A stretch of DNA of 64,000 bases from Streptomyces sp. CB01635 (GTDB lineage: Bacteria; Actinomycetota; Actinomycetes; Streptomycetales; Streptomycetaceae). The DNA is taken from contig NZ_NNBL01000035.1 of assembly GCF_002803065.1 (NCBI RefSeq), positions 1-64,000 of the forward strand, in the 5' to 3' direction. Shown here in pieces: positions 16,377-25,580 of this stretch. The stretch's first letter is position 1. Each line of letters starts with the position of its first letter. The notes beneath the pieces were generated by a model. It saw only the letters and a list, made by a program, of their open reading frames with translations. It made no database searches and was not told the DNA's origin. Both the position numbers and the translations under genes were made by a program.

Positions 16377-17386
16377 TGTCTGACCGTCTGCCAGGCCAGG
16401 TCATCCATCGCGGCGTCGAGTGTCCAGGCGTTAAGTACGCCGGTCGTGGCGAGTTGTTCGAGTGCTGTGATCAGCTGGTCGCCTGTGAGCCCGCAGCTGC
16501 GGGCCACTTGCCCGGCGTCTGCGGTGCCGCTGGCTGTGCCGGGGGAGACGTGCACGGCCAGCGCCACCGCGGCCAGCTGCAGGCCGGGGCCCTGGTTGCG
16601 CAGCGCGGGTGCACTTGCCGTGCGCAGGGCCCAGTCGGCGGCGCGGGCTCGGCCGCGGCGTCCCGGTCTGGGGCTGAGCAGGGTTGCATCCAGCAGCTGC
16701 GTTGCGGCCCTGTTTGTGGATGAGAGCGGTGGTCGGTGCAGCCAGTGGGCCTGTTCCAGCTCGCGCCACCACATGCCCTCACCGTGCAGGTGCATGCCGC
16801 GCAGGAGACCGGGCGGGAGTTGGGTGCGGCCGCGGTCGTCGGCGCGCAGGGCGCACTGCAGGGCGAGCAGGCGGGCTTGAGGGCCAGTGGGGGAGGGGAG
16901 AGCGGCAGCGAGATAGGAGAGCATGTCGCGCACACGGACCCGCGCGCTGGGGTCCTCGGGCCCGTTCTTGGTGGGCTGTTCCGTCTTATGAGGTGAGGGC
17001 GCGGCGGCGAGTTGGGGCTCGGGGACGATAGCGGCGTGGTTAGTGGCGCCGGCGCAGGCCGTGCATACGTCGGCGAGCCGCCATAGGCGCCCGCCCTGCT
17101 CGCGGGCAAGGGCAAGCACGATCGGGCCGGAGCAGCCGCGGTGGCGGGGGTGCCAGCGGCAGCCGCGCTCATGGCACTGGCAGGTCCGCAGGTGCACCGG
17201 GAGTGCGTCCAGGCGGGCATGCCGGGCCAGATGAGCAAGGACCGCGGAACGAGCTGTCGCGCCGCCCTTGGCCGACGTGGTGACGGGACGGCACCGAGGA
17301 CACACGAGTTCCGGGCCGCAGCGCTGTGGCCGCAACTCCACGGTCCAGATGCGCGGCACCGTGCGGTTGGCCGTGCAGAGCCTCAT
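16373..17386 (-). CDS. Zn-ribbon protein of unknown function, 337 aa
   Basis: The start is ATG 17386 with GAGAGG upstream. The N-terminus has several metal-binding pairs: CGPELVCPRC, then CQCHERGC-W-HPRHRGC, then CTACAGATNH. A helical middle and a C-terminal winged-helix-like segment follow (QVARSCGLTGDQLITALEQLATTGVLNAWTL). It looks like a DNA-binding regulator. I compared it with TniQ, which also has Zn fingers, but the characteristic TniQ N-terminus (PxPxExLxSWLxR) is absent. It is divergently transcribed from the HTH gene at 17563, with shared operators between them. Confidence 0.65.
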   Translation of the reverse strand: MRLCTANRTVPRIWTVELRPQRCGPELVCPRCRPVTTSAKGGATARSAVLAHLARHARLDALPVHLRTCQCHERGCRWHPRHRGCSGPIVLALAREQGGRLWRLADVCTACAGATNHAAIVPEPQLAAAPSPHKTEQPTKNGPEDPSARVRVRDMLSYLAAALPSPTGPQARLLALQCALRADDRGRTQLPPGLLRGMHLHGEGMWWRELEQAHWLHRPPLSSTNRAATQLLDATLLSPRPGRRGRARAADWALRTASAPALRNQGPGLQLAAVALAVHVSPGTASGTADAGQVARSCGLTGDQLITALEQLATTGVLNAWTLDAAMDDLAWQTVRQ

Positions 17387-17465
17387 CGTGCACGCCTCTC
17401 TGTCTCGTTCGTGCTGGCGCTGATCCGGGTGGCCCGTCCGATAGGCGGGTCCGGCGGCACACCGT

Positions 17466-17548
17466 AGTGCAGACCTCTGCCCTGTGTGAGTTGTGGTCAC
17501 CTGCAGAAATAGGGCAGAGGTCTGCACTGACAGGGCAGGGGTCTGCAC
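17466..17548. promoter_or_regulatory. Three-copy operator between divergent regulators
   Basis: AGTGCAGACCTCTGCCCT at 17466-17483 is the exact reverse complement of AGGGCAGAGGTCTGCACT at 17511-17528. A third near copy, AGGGCAGGGGTCTGCAC, lies at 17532-17548. The sites fill the space between the Zn-ribbon gene (minus) and the HTH gene (plus). One or both products probably bind here and control both promoters; this is inference from position and symmetry. Confidence 0.7.
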
Positions 17549-17562
17549 CTTCGGATGGTGGG

Positions 17563-17826
17563 GTGACGATCTTCCCGCCCGACCCGAACCTCACCGCGCT
17601 CCGCCTGGAGCTGGCGCGGCTCAGGGGTGAGCGCGGATGGACCTACGACGAGCTCGCCAGCCGCAGCGGCCTGTCCCGGCGCACCCTCATCGAGGTTGAA
17701 CAGGGGCGCACCATCGGATCACTCAAGACCTGGCACGCCCTCGCTCACGCCCTGGACGTGAGCGTCGACCACCTCTTCGCCACCCTCTGCGAGGGCCACC
17801 CGGCCCCCGGCGACAACGCCGGATAG
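17563..17826 (+). CDS. XRE-family HTH transcriptional regulator, 87 aa
   Basis: Start GTG 17563 has GGTGG just upstream. It is a compact Cro/C1-type domain: LRGERGWTYDELASRSGLSRRTLIEVEQGRTIGSLKTWHALAHALDVSVDHLF has the standard five-helix pattern with the recognition helix at SRRTLIEVEQG. It is the first plus-strand gene right of the three-copy operator and so probably autoregulatory. It is separated by about 155 bp from the DUF6083-type gene. Confidence 0.88.
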   Translation: MTIFPPDPNLTALRLELARLRGERGWTYDELASRSGLSRRTLIEVEQGRTIGSLKTWHALAHALDVSVDHLFATLCEGHPAPGDNAG

Positions 17827-17983
17827 CCCGCCGTTCCCCTTTCGCCGGACCACCCGATCCAGCGACGGAAACAGAACCCGCAATCGATGATTCGCGTGCG
17901 CGTTCTAGCCGGTTGATCCGGTCGCGGGACACCCGCGGCACGCACAGCGTGCCGACGGCGCGCCGCCTGCCACCTTCACCGCC

Positions 17984-18841
17984 ATGTGCCCCACCTCCCC
18001 ACCCCGCCGGTGGGACGGCAGCCGCGCCGGCTCCCGCCGCCCGCGCGCCCTGCACGTCGACCCCGACAGCCCCACCCGACTCGTGCGCACTGCCCAGAGC
18101 GTTACCTGCCGCCTGTGCGGCAACCGCTTCGAGTGGTACCAGCGCAGCGACGGACGCCCCATCGGTCTGCACCCGACCGAACTCACCACCCGCACCGTTC
18201 CTGCCCGCTGCCGCTGGCATCTCAGTCGCGGCGTTGCCCACCCTGCAGGCGACGGCAGTGCCTGGTGCCGTATCCCGCACCACTTGATCTGTCCCGGCCT
18301 CGACACCACCACGCTGACGCCGCCCCTAAACGAATTGCGCCGCCAACTCGCCTTGCGTACCCGCCGCCTGATCGACGCCGGCGCCCACACCCCACCCACA
18401 GACCAGCCGCCGCCCCAGCCGGCCGCCGCCGTCTGCCGGCCATCCCGGCCCATTGCACACCTCCTGTACGGCTACTACCTCGCTGACGGGCCCCTGGAGG
18501 ACATCCGATGCGTGGCCCAGGCCCGCACCCGGCACCGATGCCCTAACCCCGTACACCACCCCGGCGCCCCATCCGGCATCTGGGGGCTGCACTCCCTCAG
18601 CCCCAGCTGCGGGCAACTGACCCTGCCCGGCGGAGCGATGGCCCTCTACGACCTCAGCCACCTGCCCTACGCGGAACAACTGCGCTGGCGTACCCAGCGC
18701 TGCCCCCACCACGCCGCCGCACACGGAGCAGCCGACCTGGCCCTCACAGGCTGGGAGGTCTTCGACCCGCTCCTGCACCACCAGCACATCCACACGCGGC
18801 TACCCGACCTGGTCCGCCGCCGCAAAGACAGGCAGGCATGA
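17984..18841 (+). CDS. DUF6083-type protein, 285 aa
   Basis: The start is ATG 17984, with only a weak ribosome site. It contains the block CRLCGNRFEWYQRSDGRP followed by LHPTEL, then PARCRWHLSRGVAHP and GSAWCRIPH, conserved in Streptomyces DUF6083 proteins (family recalled, function unknown). The spaced Cys and His residues suggest a metal-binding knuckle. The C-terminal half has further Cys/His pairs around the TRHRCPNPVHH segment. It overlaps the next gene by 4 nt. Association with an HTH gene and a UvrD helicase suggests a mobile or defence-linked cassette. Confidence 0.7.
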   Translation: MCPTSPPRRWDGSRAGSRRPRALHVDPDSPTRLVRTAQSVTCRLCGNRFEWYQRSDGRPIGLHPTELTTRTVPARCRWHLSRGVAHPAGDGSAWCRIPHHLICPGLDTTTLTPPLNELRRQLALRTRRLIDAGAHTPPTDQPPPQPAAAVCRPSRPIAHLLYGYYLADGPLEDIRCVAQARTRHRCPNPVHHPGAPSGIWGLHSLSPSCGQLTLPGGAMALYDLSHLPYAEQLRWRTQRCPHHAAAHGAADLALTGWEVFDPLLHHQHIHTRLPDLVRRRKDRQA

Positions 18842-19317
18842 ACCTGCACCACGCAGTTGAGATCACCCTCACCCGTCCCGCCACGCACGACGAACTCGCG
18901 CACGCGGCCCGCACACTGCCACTGGCCGCCAACCACGACGCCACCCGCCTCATGACCGTCGTGCACGCCAAGACCCCAGGCCGGGCCCTCCACCGCGTGC
19001 GCGGTCGGCTCCGCGAAGCGCTGCCCGTCGACGTGATCACCACCCACTACCCGGACTCCAGCGGCCACGTCCTCCTCAACATCACGCTCTCACCCTCCGC
19101 AGACGCCGCCGTTTGCCAAGCTGCCGACCGCGCCGGCCAGACACGGCGCATCTTCGTACGGCTAGCCCTCCGCAAGGCCCTGGCCCAGCACGTCGAGGAG
19201 GAAGCCAGTCTCCTCGACAGCGCAGTGCAGCGGCTACTTGCCACCACCACCGCATCGCAACTCCTGGCGGCCGTCGGCCGCGCCCTCACTCCCACCCCCG
19301 GAGCACCCTCATGCTGA
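18838..19317 (+). CDS. Hypothetical protein, 159 aa
   Basis: ATG 18838 overlaps the preceding stop (ATGA), and the gene overlaps the helicase start at 19311, so the three genes form one coupled operon. The N-terminal two-thirds alternates short strands and helices (VEITLTRPATHDELAHAARTL; TRLMTVVHAKTPGRALHRVRGRL). The C-terminus is helical. No family was recognised. Confidence 0.65.
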   Translation: MNLHHAVEITLTRPATHDELAHAARTLPLAANHDATRLMTVVHAKTPGRALHRVRGRLREALPVDVITTHYPDSSGHVLLNITLSPSADAAVCQAADRAGQTRRIFVRLALRKALAQHVEEEASLLDSAVQRLLATTTASQLLAAVGRALTPTPGAPSC

Positions 19318-20816
19318 ACCCGACCGACGAACAGACCGCAGCAGCCGACACGTTCCGAGCCGGAGACCACCTCGCCCTGCAAGCCGGCGCAGGAACGGGC
19401 AAAACCACCACCCTGGCCCTGCTCGCCCAGACCACCAAACGCCGCGGCCGCTACCTCGCCTACAACCGGGCCATCGCCACCGACGCCCGCACCCGCTTCC
19501 CAGACAACATCACCTGCAAAACCGCCCACGCCATGGCCTACGCCGCCGTCGGTCACCGCTACACACGCCGTCTCAACGCCCCACGCCGCCCCGCCTGGCG
19601 GACCGGCCACGCCCTCGGCCTGACCAAACCCGTCCGCATCGGCAACCGCGAAGTGTCCCAAAGAGCCCTCGCGAACGCCGCCCTGCGCACGGTTGCCCGC
19701 TTCTGTCAGACCGCTGACACGGCGATTGCCCGCCTTCACGTCCCCCGCCTGCGCGGCCTGGAGGACGAGTCCCTGCACACCCAACTCGCCGACCACATCG
19801 TGCCCTTCGCCCGCAAGGCGTGGAGAGACCTGCAGCACTTCGACGACGGCGCGGTCCGCTTCGACCACGACCACTACCTCAAGATCTGGGCCCTCACCCA
19901 ACCGAAGATCGAAACCGACTTCCTACTCCTGGACGAGGCCCAGGACACCAACTCCGTCGTCGAACAGGTCTTCCTGGCCCAGCGCGAGCACGCCCAGCTA
20001 GTCATGGTCGGCGACTCCGCCCAGGCCATCTACCACTGGCGCGGAGCCAAAGACGTGATGACCGGCTTCGACGCCACCGCGATGGCCCTGTCGCAGTCTT
20101 TCCGCTTCGGCCCGTCACTCGCGCACGAAGCCAACCGATGGCTGGCCATCGCCGATGCCCCCATCCGCCTGCGCGGCAGCGACGCCGTACCCACTGAACT
20201 GGGCCCCGTCACCCGTCCCGACGCGGTGTTGTGCCGCACGAACGTCGGCGCCATGACCCAGGTCATGCGCCTGATGGCAGAGGGACTCCGCGTGGGCCTG
20301 GCCGGGGGAGGAGACAGCCTGCGGGGCCTCGCGCTGGCCGCCCAGGACCTCAAGGACGGACGCCGGACCAGCCATCCCGAACTGGTGCTCTTTGCCACTT
20401 GGGGAGACCTGCAGGACTACGCATCCCACGACCCTTCCGGCCGCGACCTGCAACCCCTGGTCGACCTGGTCGACACCCACGGCACCGACGTCATCCTCAG
20501 CGCCGTCTCCCGCCTCGCCCCCGAGAACGGTGCAGAGGTCACCGTCTCCACTGCGCACAAGGCCAAGGGGCGTGAATGGGCCCGAGTGAAGATCGCCGGC
20601 GATTTCCTCCCGCCCAAAGACAGTGACCACAAAGATGCGGCAGGCAACCCCCTGCCGGGGCCGATCGACGATGCCGAAGCCCGCCTCGCCTACGTCGCGG
20701 TGACCCGCACCCGCATGCGGCTCGACCTGGGTGGCCTGTCCTGGATCAACCGCCATCCCGACGGGCCAGGCCCCGGACCAGCCGATGAAGACCGTCACCT
20801 CATCCAACGGCCATAG
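19311..20816 (+). CDS. UvrD/Rep-like superfamily 1 helicase, 501 aa
   Basis: The start is ATG 19311 inside the previous gene. SF1 motifs occur in order: LQAGAGTGKTTTL (Walker A, about residues 24-36), LLLDEAQDTN (Walker B), MVGDSAQAIYHWRGA (motif III), LSQSFRFG (motif IV), VSTAHKAKGREW (motif V) and LAYVAVTRTR (motif VI). It is shorter than UvrD (about 720 aa) and lacks long inserted subdomains. Such compact SF1 helicases are frequent in phage-defence and mobile cassettes. It would act on DNA in the cytoplasm; its specific role is unknown. Confidence 0.85.
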   Translation: MLNPTDEQTAAADTFRAGDHLALQAGAGTGKTTTLALLAQTTKRRGRYLAYNRAIATDARTRFPDNITCKTAHAMAYAAVGHRYTRRLNAPRRPAWRTGHALGLTKPVRIGNREVSQRALANAALRTVARFCQTADTAIARLHVPRLRGLEDESLHTQLADHIVPFARKAWRDLQHFDDGAVRFDHDHYLKIWALTQPKIETDFLLLDEAQDTNSVVEQVFLAQREHAQLVMVGDSAQAIYHWRGAKDVMTGFDATAMALSQSFRFGPSLAHEANRWLAIADAPIRLRGSDAVPTELGPVTRPDAVLCRTNVGAMTQVMRLMAEGLRVGLAGGGDSLRGLALAAQDLKDGRRTSHPELVLFATWGDLQDYASHDPSGRDLQPLVDLVDTHGTDVILSAVSRLAPENGAEVTVSTAHKAKGREWARVKIAGDFLPPKDSDHKDAAGNPLPGPIDDAEARLAYVAVTRTRMRLDLGGLSWINRHPDGPGPGPADEDRHLIQRP

Positions 20817-20982
20817 TGCCCGCAACCTGTCCAGGCCCACTGACGCTTACGAACCCAACCGCGTCGTCAGTCCGCTGCTTCCCTGATCGCGTGGAGCGTT
20901 GAGAGAAGCCTCTACATGCCGTGCAGACACGATGCTTGGTCCGGCCTGATGGGGCAAGTTGCCTCCGTTGGACAACGAGGTC

Positions 20983-21486
20983 ATGCTGATCGCCAGGTCC
21001 CCCGAAGGCGCTCCGCCGATCGAGGGCGGCTGGCGAAGGAGCGAGAAGATGGGCCTGTTGGCTACGCAGCACCTCGACGCCGAGGTCATGTTCTACGGCC
21101 TGTGGATGGAGGACATCGGGGCATCATTCGACGACGAGCCGAAACCAGATGCGCCCTTCGGCTCCTCGACCGGCGGCCGCGTGGTGATTCACAGCGGGGG
21201 CCACACGCACACGGCCGACTTCTGCGCGGAAGTCTGGGATGAGGAGCCCCCTGAGGCTCCCGGACCATGGGAGAAGGTGGCGCAGACACAGATCGACGCC
21301 CCCGCCGGGCAGGTGCGCCTGTGGACCTATGCCGCGATGACCAAGGAAGACATTGTCCTCGGTCAGCCCGGTCGAACATGGAGGGTGCGGGTGCATGTGC
21401 GCGGTAGGGAAGAGGTGCACAAACTCGCGCAGCTCGATGTCCCGGAGGGGATCGAGCACTACCTGGTGCAGTTCTGGCCCGCGTGA
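20983..21486 (+). CDS. Hypothetical protein, 167 aa
   Basis: ATG 20983 is preceded by AACGAGG, preferred over the TTG at 20959. The product is acidic and looks like an all-beta fold, with no signal peptide or membrane segment. Typical segments are MLIARSPEGAPPIEGGW and GQVRLWTYAAMTKEDIVLG. It resembles small Streptomyces proteins of unknown function; nothing catalytic was recognised. It ends in the terminator hairpin shared with the convergent nuclease gene. Confidence 0.6.
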   Translation: MLIARSPEGAPPIEGGWRRSEKMGLLATQHLDAEVMFYGLWMEDIGASFDDEPKPDAPFGSSTGGRVVIHSGGHTHTADFCAEVWDEEPPEAPGPWEKVAQTQIDAPAGQVRLWTYAAMTKEDIVLGQPGRTWRVRVHVRGREEVHKLAQLDVPEGIEHYLVQFWPA

Positions 21487-21515
21487 CGGTGCGCCACAAT
21501 ATGGCGCACCGTCAC
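21483..21515. terminator. Bidirectional terminator hairpin
   Basis: A perfect 14-bp inverted repeat, GTGACGGTGCGCCA at 21483-21496 and TGGCGCACCGTCAC at 21502-21515, has a 5-nt loop. It lies between two convergent genes and includes the stop codon of the plus-strand one. Confidence 0.85.
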
Positions 21516-21526
21516 CCGGAGGCGAG

Positions 21527-22948
21527 TCAGTTGACCTCGACGAGGAATCCATCGTTAGGGCCGTCGATGATCCGGTTGTACTTGTAGAAGAGGGACATCA
21601 GGGTGCCGCCTGCACCATTGTCGGTCTTGGGAATCGGGCGGGCCGAGTAGTTGTTCTTGGGGGCTTTGCCCTGCGGGTCGTACTTGGCTGAGGCTTGCGC
21701 CGCGCCTTCATAAGTGGTGGAGAAGGGGAACTCGTCGCATTCGTTGCCGCCGTCGGCGTAATTGTCGCCCCAGTACTTCTTGCATGTGGCCACCGCGGCA
21801 CGGCGGTTGGCATTGCGCCGTGACGTGTCGGCGTAGAGGCGAGTGAGCGGCCTGTCGGCTGTCCGGCCGGGTATGTCCTTGCTGGTATTGTCCGGCTTGG
21901 TCGTTCCCGGCTTGTCGTAGGCGTCCTTGATGTGCTGGGCCGCGAGCCGCTCGGGAGCGTCGGTCTTAGTGCTGAAAGGCATCGCCACCGTGTAGCTCAT
22001 GGCAGCCGCGCCGTTGTCGGGGGAGACGTACTGGGCCTTGTCCCAGCGCGGTGCCAGGAAGAAGGGCTCGCCGGACAGCGCGCCGTTCATCTTCCAGCCC
22101 CCATCCACTCGCAGCTTCACCTTGGGTTGGTAGACGGCGAAGACGGTGTCGTCGGGTGGGTCGCCCTGCCCGCTGGCGACGGTCAGATTGTGCTGGAAGC
22201 CGGGTTCGGTCTGAGCCTTCAGCGCGGCGAAGCTCTGAGCCACAGGCACGCTCCCGCCCTGGGAGGTCTTGGCCGTGGCTGGCCAGATCTGAGGAATGGT
22301 CACACTGGGCGTGATCATGAACGTAGAGACGCCGGTTGTACCCGTTGTTTGCATCTGGACGTACCGGTACTGCACGTTCATCGTGCGGCTTCCCTTGGCA
22401 ATCGTGCCAATCGCCAGGAAGCCGAACGTGCTCGCCCCAACGGGCTTGTTGTCCTTGATCCATTCCTGGGTGAACGAGGCGCCGGAGCACACGGCGAAGC
22501 GCGACTTGATGAAGAACTTCTTGTCCGAGCCCAGACCGTCACGGCACTCCTGCGCCGTCATGGTGTGCGCCGGCTCGGGGTACAGGCTGTCGTCGGCAGC
22601 GAGCGTCCGGGCGCGCTGCGCGCCGGAACCGCCCGGTGCGACTGCGGCCGGCTCATCCGACTCGGACGCCCACGCCGCCGCCGGACCGACAGTCTCCAGC
22701 GGTGTTTCGCCGGCCGTTGACGAGGCATTGAGGGAGTTGGCGTCGGCGACGGTACGGCGATGAGTCCAGTCCTGCCGCAGTTCGCGCAGGCTGGGCAACG
22801 AGGCGCCCAGAGCGCCGACCGTCGAGACGACCCGAGGCCCCTTTTCGGAAGTGCTGGCCGCACCGGCCGGCTCCAGACTCACTCCGACGAGTAATCCGAG
22901 GGAAACAAGAGCAGTTGAGGCTGCCTGAGCTACAGATCTAAGGCGCAC
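21527..22948 (-). CDS. Secreted NucA/NucB-type deoxyribonuclease, 473 aa
   Basis: Start GTG 22948 is preceded by ATGGAGATACT on the minus strand. Residues 1-30 form a signal peptide (hydrophobic core STALVSLGLLVGV, then AGA-A). The C-terminal domain has NECDEFPFSTTYEGAAQA and the downstream YNRIIDG region, matching the NucA/NucB family, whose E-x-P-x-x-x-x-x-E block holds the catalytic residues. The middle (about 130-330) looks like a beta-rich region found in related Streptomyces proteins. It probably degrades extracellular DNA. Confidence 0.75.
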   Translation of the reverse strand: MRLRSVAQAASTALVSLGLLVGVSLEPAGAASTSEKGPRVVSTVGALGASLPSLRELRQDWTHRRTVADANSLNASSTAGETPLETVGPAAAWASESDEPAAVAPGGSGAQRARTLAADDSLYPEPAHTMTAQECRDGLGSDKKFFIKSRFAVCSGASFTQEWIKDNKPVGASTFGFLAIGTIAKGSRTMNVQYRYVQMQTTGTTGVSTFMITPSVTIPQIWPATAKTSQGGSVPVAQSFAALKAQTEPGFQHNLTVASGQGDPPDDTVFAVYQPKVKLRVDGGWKMNGALSGEPFFLAPRWDKAQYVSPDNGAAAMSYTVAMPFSTKTDAPERLAAQHIKDAYDKPGTTKPDNTSKDIPGRTADRPLTRLYADTSRRNANRRAAVATCKKYWGDNYADGGNECDEFPFSTTYEGAAQASAKYDPQGKAPKNNYSARPIPKTDNGAGGTLMSLFYKYNRIIDGPNDGFLVEVN

Positions 22949-23206
22949 AGTATCTCCATGGCTGTGGTTGATGCGTGACGGAACATCACCGACCTGATCA
23001 TGAAGAGTCCGCCACGAACAACACACGTCTCAGCCAACCCGCCAAGCTGGCAGCGCCGGTTCGGTCGATTAGTGGCACGCCTGTGGGCCGCAAGAGCCGA
23101 CCGTAGCCAGCATTCGCCCGCCCATCGGCCTGACAGCGTTTCGTGCAGACGAGATGGCCCTCTGGCCCCTTGACAGTTGGTCAACTACCTCGGGAGGCTG
23201 GCCGAG

Positions 23207-24106
23207 ATGGACTTCTATGAAACCCGTGATGGGTTGAACGAGAGCAACGCACGGCGTGCCATGCTTGCCGCCTGCGACTCTGCTGGACTGCCTCTCCTCC
23301 CGGACGCAGAGCTCCTGCGGCTCGGGGAGAACGCGCTCTTCGCTCTCCCGGAGATCGGCGTCGTAGCAAGGGTCGCTCGATCAACGGAAATGGCCGACAA
23401 GGTTGCCAAGGAACTGGCCGTGGCGCGCTGGCTTGCTGAGTACGGATTCCCGTCCGTGCAGCCGACGGATACCCCACAGCCCATCGAGGCGAACGGTCGA
23501 CTCGTGACGTTCTGGGAATACGTGCCGGAGAGCTCCCCGCCTGCCTCCAACACGATCCTGGCCGCGCTCCTCCGGGGCCTGCACGATCTGCCGGACCCGG
23601 ACTTCCCTCTCCCCGTCCTTGATCCGTTCCCCATCATGCGCAGTCGTCTCGAAGTCGTCTCCGGGATCAAGCGCGAGGACGTAGCTTTCCTTGCCGAAGC
23701 CTGCAACAACGCAGAAGAGGACTTCCGCACCCTCATTGCCTCCTCACCCAAACACTTGGTGCACGGTGATGCGCATCGCGGCAACATCCTCTGGGACGGC
23801 AACCGCGCCTTGCTCATCGACTATGAAGCGGTGGCGATTGGCCCCCGGGCCTGGGACCTGGTACCCACTGTCATCGCCGTGGATCGGTTTGGTCTGCCGC
23901 CCAAGGACTACGCGGAGTTTGTTCGGACGTACGGCACGGATGTCACGGAATGGCACGGGTACCCAGTTTTGCGTACCACGCGGGAACTGGGTATGACGAC
24001 CTGGCTCATGCAGAACGCCCAGTCTGGTCCGGAAGCAGATGAGTTCGCGCTGCGCATGGAATCTCTTCGAAAGGGTGACCTTGAACGCCGCTGGCACGCG
24101 CTCTAA
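23207..24106 (+). CDS. Aminoglycoside phosphotransferase (APH)-family kinase, 299 aa
   Basis: ATG 23207 follows CGGGAGG at 23191-23197. The protein-kinase-like fold is indicated by the catalytic loop HLVHGDAHRGNILW (HGD-x4-N) and the metal-binding LLIDYEAVAIGPRAWDL (D-x-E). A glycine-loop-like N-lobe sits around NALFALPEIGVVARVARS. The substrate cannot be told; members phosphorylate antibiotics, sugars or choline. There is no resistance-gene context. Confidence 0.85.
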   Translation: MDFYETRDGLNESNARRAMLAACDSAGLPLLPDAELLRLGENALFALPEIGVVARVARSTEMADKVAKELAVARWLAEYGFPSVQPTDTPQPIEANGRLVTFWEYVPESSPPASNTILAALLRGLHDLPDPDFPLPVLDPFPIMRSRLEVVSGIKREDVAFLAEACNNAEEDFRTLIASSPKHLVHGDAHRGNILWDGNRALLIDYEAVAIGPRAWDLVPTVIAVDRFGLPPKDYAEFVRTYGTDVTEWHGYPVLRTTRELGMTTWLMQNAQSGPEADEFALRMESLRKGDLERRWHAL

Positions 24107-25580
24107 CGGAACGGACGGGGGACTCTTCGCCCCTTACGCTTCCCGGCCTCACCTCCGCATCACCACCGTGTACTCAACGTCTTGGGTGTGCGACCCGTCG
24201 CGGCTTCCCCCCGGTAGGCACGCTTCGACGGACGCACTCTCGTTCGGGCGTCTGGCACCCTTCTACGAATTGGCCGGAGAGCAATTACCGCGGGTCCTTC
24301 GCAAGGAACCCCTCGACTGCGCATCTCTCGTATGCCAACGCTGGCAACCGGGCCCGCCCGTGGCCGCCACACTCTGGCATTTCCTGCATCCCTCGGGGCA
24401 GGTTCTGGTCGCCCTGACGCTGGACGTCCCCTTAGGCCTTGTTGAATGCATTCCGCTGATGGAAGATCTCTACTACGCGAGCGTCGAATGTGACGGTGTG
24501 TCGCTGGAGAAACTCGCCGGCGAACGCGTTGGCTACCGTTCGGAGCACTCTGAGGGACAAGCGCCCGGCTTCCTCCCCGAACGGCACCAATTGGTCTTCC
24601 GGAGTGTGCCGTCACCCGAAGACGCCCCGGACGACGACACCATCCAGCGAGTCATCTACCGTACTGACCTCCCGTACCGGCCGGAGCACAGCTCCATCGT
24701 CTACCCGGCTGAACTCAACAGACGCCCGACCACCGTTGGCGCTCTGGGACCGTACGCGAGCCTCATCTGCGGCCATCAGGACTACATCGAAAACTCCGTC
24801 CTACTCTCCGCCGTGCAGGCTGTGGGATCGGCGGCACGCCTGCGGGAGATCCGAGAAGTCGCCCACACCTACGGACACCGCTTCCGCGCCCGGTCCGACG
24901 GCACACGCAGCACACACCACCGGCGCACCATGCTGGAGTCGATCTCCGATGGCCTGAGCCATCTCGAACTCGAGCTCAGTTACAGCGTCGAAGCTGGCGG
25001 GGACATCGGAACCCTCGTTCCTGCACTGCGAGTTGAGAGCTTCCACAATGCCCTCTACACGACAATGGGGCTCACCGAACGCTCCGCCACCATCGGACAG
25101 ATGCTCAGCCGGCTGGGCAACGCCATCGCTGCCGAGCTGACGTCGGTGGAGAGCGCCGAGCAGCGAGCCGGTGATCGCCGCCGGATCCGGACCGTCGTGG
25201 CAGTCACCTTCGTCACCACGATTACCGGTACTTTGAGCCTGCTCTTCGGATTCTTTGGTGTCAACGCCGAGCAGGTGGACCAAAGCCGGTCGATGTTCGA
25301 CGACCGATACACACCCATTTACGGCCTTATTGCTCTCATTTTGGCCAGCGCACTGGCGATCTTCAGCGGGATGCGGCTGCATGAGCGCTGGAGCGAACGG
25401 CGTGAGCATGGCCAGCTCCGCACCTGGGAGACCATCCATGGTCTTCTGGCTCGCGAATTTGGCACGGTCATGCTTGACCCCACGCGCATGGTGGCTCCTC
25501 CGCCGAACCCGAGAGTGCCCGCCACCAGGCCCCGACCACCAGACGAAGAACCACAGCGTTCCGGAACACGCACGCAGTAG
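24075..25580 (+). CDS. CorA-like membrane protein, about 501 aa
   Basis: The start is uncertain: GTG 24075 overlaps the APH gene and the real start may lie further in (for example GTG 24168). The long soluble N-terminal part ends in a charged helical region. Two C-terminal membrane segments follow, TVVAVTFVTTITGTLSLLFGFFGV and IYGLIALILASALAIFSGM. The pattern LFGFFGVN before a short loop resembles the CorA family (GMN motif replaced by GVN), so an Mg-type transporter-like channel is possible but not assured. The C-terminal tail is Pro/Arg-rich. Confidence 0.6.
   Translation: MTLNAAGTRSNGTDGGLFAPYASRPHLRITTVYSTSWVCDPSRLPPGRHASTDALSFGRLAPFYELAGEQLPRVLRKEPLDCASLVCQRWQPGPPVAATLWHFLHPSGQVLVALTLDVPLGLVECIPLMEDLYYASVECDGVSLEKLAGERVGYRSEHSEGQAPGFLPERHQLVFRSVPSPEDAPDDDTIQRVIYRTDLPYRPEHSSIVYPAELNRRPTTVGALGPYASLICGHQDYIENSVLLSAVQAVGSAARLREIREVAHTYGHRFRARSDGTRSTHHRRTMLESISDGLSHLELELSYSVEAGGDIGTLVPALRVESFHNALYTTMGLTERSATIGQMLSRLGNAIAAELTSVESAEQRAGDRRRIRTVVAVTFVTTITGTLSLLFGFFGVNAEQVDQSRSMFDDRYTPIYGLIALILASALAIFSGMRLHERWSERREHGQLRTWETIHGLLAREFGTVMLDPTRMVAPPPNPRVPATRPRPPDEEPQRSGTRTQ

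Noticed and set aside
16373..17386. Zn-ribbon protein as a TniQ/TnsD target selector
   Set aside because: It shares zinc fingers only; the TniQ N-terminal motif and domain order are absent, and the gene is divergent and paired with an HTH gene.
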